This document shows positions 9,533-11,626 of a stretch of DNA of 11,626 nt, in pieces. Positions within the stretch are counted from its first letter, which is position 1, and each line of letters starts with the position of its first letter. The notes beneath the pieces were generated by a model that was given only the letters and a program-made list of their open reading frames with translations, ran no database searches and was not told the origin of the DNA. The position numbers and the translations under genes were made by a program. The stretch lies in NCBI GenBank assembly GCA_000697335.1, contig JNEM01016738.1:1-11626 (forward strand), written 5' to 3'. The stretch is from Conidiobolus incongruus B7586. Lineage: Eukaryota > Entomophthoromycota > Entomophthoromycetes > Entomophthorales > Conidiobolaceae.

Positions 9533-10268
9533 ATTATCCCAATATTTATATTCAGTTAGTTTATATATTTTTCAATGTTAATTATTTGAATTATTTAAAT
9601 GTTTATACCTCCCAGTCATATATCAAAAATTACTCAATCCTAAGCATTGTGAGAAAGATTATCTTTTATAATTAATTATCACATATTGTACCAATTTAAC
9701 GTTACTCTCTGCTCAATTATTGAACCGGTCTTTTTTGTCACACGATCCATACTTTTAATTATTTCCATGTAATCATATTATTTATTTTATTGTTATCATT
9801 TCAGATAAATGTTATCATCAATTTTTTAGAACCTTATCGATTAAAAAAATCTTTTTAAGTGATATCTAATATAAAAATTAATAAATGTAAAAAATAACTT
9901 TGGATTTGTTCTCAAATGATTATAAAGTTGTCAACTTAAATATAGATATAAATACTAAAAATAATATCAACTTTTATGTTAAATTCTACAAGTCTTTAAG
10001 ATATATTCGATATTTTACGAATCTGTGTAATAATTTACAAAAAAATAGAATTCTACTCTACCAATATTGGTCCAGTAAGAATATTAAACATTAATTTTGG
10101 ATAGTATTTATTTCAAAATATTGACCATATGATTCAAAATAGCAAATAATATAAAATTCCATGATATGAAAATTTGAATTAATAATCTTATCCTGTTAAA
10201 TAATCCAAAAATTTTTTACTTCATTCACAATGGAAAATAGTTTAATTAAATCTAAGTATTTGTTTTAA
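9533..10268. other. AT-rich spacer downstream of MATE gene 2
   Basis: Nothing recognisable was found. The 64-codon frame at 9900-10094 begins with TTG, is rich in N, Y, K and I as expected of translated AT-rich DNA, and has no motif. Confidence 0.55.
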
Positions 10269-10448
10269 TTACGCGTTAGAAAAATTCCGACATTCAGATA
10301 AAGGTCCAAATCGATAGCCAACTGCGTTAATGCCGCTTGCCATACAAAAGCCTAAATCTCCATCTTATTGTACACAATCGATACTACCAAAGGCTTCATT
10401 AACTAGTTTAACTGTCTTGGTTTTTCCAACAAAAACAACATTCACCAT
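10269..10448 (-). pseudogene. Interrupted short reading frame of unknown identity
   Basis: On the minus strand a frame beginning at an ATG (10446-10448) reads as ordinary protein: VNVVFVGKTKTVKLVNEAFG, then a cysteine-containing stretch, DGDLGFCMASG and VGYRFGPLSECRNFSNA, ending at TAA (10269-10271). The frame is interrupted. The residue mix (G, V, C, D, S, aromatics) and the balanced base composition differ sharply from the flanks and from what translated spacer gives. The codons just upstream are hydrophobic, as in a signal peptide, so a small secreted protein is conceivable. No family is recognised and no function is proposed. It may be a decayed host gene or one exon of a gene with an unusual structure. 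Confidence 0.4.
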
Positions 10449-11104
10449 TGTAGAAGTAAAAAGGCACACTTTGAGCAAAATCAAAATAATTCATAAAATT
10501 GATTAAAAAGTAGAGTTATTTAATAATACTATATAATTTTCTGCATTATGTTTATATTTCATTAATCGGTATGACGTAAAATTACCTTGATAAATATTTC
10601 AAAATCAATTCCTATTCCTATTTTTTTGCCTTTATCATTCTTGTTATTAAATTGTAAAAAGGCAATCATCTTAATATGAATCTCTTTATTATGCTTAAAT
10701 TTCATGACTTAGTTCAATTGTTTAACCATAATACACTATAAAAATATGTATTAGATGCTGTCAAACTGTAAAAAGAACAAATTTGGCAATAAATCAATAT
10801 TGTTGGATTTATAAAACACCAAATATATATGATATGTTAGTAAAATTTCTAAAACATATTATATTTGATATTAGCAATTATATTTTATTATTTCTTACCA
10901 AACACCTTAAAATATACTAACCCACAAAAGTAAGTCATAGAATTATAATTATATATATTTTTATTAATAACTCTATTAATTAATTAAATCAACTTAAATT
11001 ATATAATAAACTTATATTATTTATTTATAATAAAATATATTTGATTAAATTATATTAATTTTTATTTAATATATCTAAATTCAAAGTTTATTTAAAGTTA
11101 TAAA
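10449..11104. other. AT-rich spacer before the right transposon copy
   Basis: No supported gene was found. GTAAAAAGGCA occurs as an 11-base direct repeat at 10456-10466 and 10654-10664, with a degenerate third copy near 10768. A 47-codon minus-strand frame at 10562-10705 could be an exon related to the neighbouring interrupted frame but has no recognisable motif. From about 10940 on the sequence is almost pure A/T. Confidence 0.5.
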
Positions 11105-11626
11105 TATATATATTTTGGTTATAAAAAGAAAATTAAAATATAGTATATTTATTTTTTGTTTTTTTTTTAACTTTTTTAAGTTTATAAGGTATAAAATCAA
11201 TTAACATATATTAAAAAAGATTAATTTTGTTTTAAGCTTCTTAAATATATTTTTAAAACTTATTTAAATTTTTTAATTGTGGGGAAACTTTAATAACTTT
11301 TTTTAACTAATCTTAAAGATATTTAAATAAATTAATATTAAAAAATAAAAAATTTTATTTTATAACTATTATTTTATCAATTTTAAACCATTTGATAATA
11401 AAAATAATAATATAACAAAAGGTACTATCTAATTAAAAAATAATATCTGATTTATTTAATATACATTATTTAATAGTTGTTTTAATTTATTATTTTAATA
11501 TTTTTAATATATCTTATTATTATTTCCCATATTATTTTATAAAAATACTTTATATTTAAGGATAATATATATTTTTAAAATATAATTAACCTTTTATTAT
11601 ATTTTTAAGTTAAAATAATATAATAG
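11105..11626 (-). mobile_element. Decayed Tc1/mariner DNA transposon, right copy, cut by window edge
   Basis: Read on the minus strand, this matches bases about 570-1092 of the left copy along its whole length, so the two form a long imperfect inverted repeat. Shared blocks include the stretch aligned with 601-660 (right copy about 11540-11600) and the one aligned with 940-1030 (right copy about 11190-11270). The transposase trace is the C-terminal catalytic half: FCYIIIFIIKWFKIDK matches the region after the second catalytic acid, which here is still a GAT codon, and FFNINLFKYL stands for SPDLNPIEHL. Many stops are present and the copy is dead. The inner end lies near 11105-11115 (TATTTTGGTTATAA). 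The 5' half and outer terminal repeat are beyond the window. Confidence 0.85.

Noticed and set aside
9900-10094. 64-codon + strand frame
   Set aside because: It starts at TTG, is rich in N, Y, K and I like translated spacer, and has no motif, TATA spacing or splice context.
10562-10705. 47-codon minus-strand frame, possible exon
   Set aside because: It has an ATG and a GTAATT near its end, but there is no motif and no supported partner exon.

Overview
The window looks like nuclear DNA from a very AT-rich fungus. Two intact genes lie in spacer DNA that is almost entirely A and T. They have short introns (49-52 bases, GTATGT or GTAATT to AG), TATA boxes and AATAAA signals. The protein style (fungal MATE transporters with a long hydrophilic N-terminal tail) and the Tc1-type transposon remnants suggest a fungus, perhaps an early-diverging (zygomycete-grade) one. 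The species cannot be named from this sequence alone.

Layout: 1-1092 is a heavily decayed Tc1/mariner DNA transposon on the + strand, whose 5' end lies outside the window. 1093-3618 is spacer with one notable hairpin. 3742-5349 is a complete MATE-family efflux gene (502 aa, three exons). 5350-7871 is spacer and the next promoter. 7872-9435 is a second complete MATE gene (503 aa, two exons) on the same strand. 9436-11104 is spacer containing a short interrupted minus-strand reading frame of unknown identity. 11105-11626 is a second decayed Tc1 copy on the minus strand, cut by the window edge.

The two MATE genes are a tandem duplication. Their proteins align without a gap from residue 1 to about 500, share intron 1 at the same codon boundary, and carry the same acidic dileucine sequence at residues 33-38 of the cytosolic tail. 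They differ in one intron, in codon use, and in an upstream AUG present only in the first gene. Both should export small organic molecules from the cytosol, either out of the cell or, if the dileucine motif works, into the vacuole.

The most striking non-genic signal is in the flanking transposons. They form an inverted pair with their transposase 3' ends facing the MATE genes. In the left copy nearly every conserved transposase codon, including all three catalytic acids, is changed in the way expected for C-to-T or G-to-A transitions. This resembles repeat-induced point mutation or methyl-cytosine decay. No wholly new system was identified.
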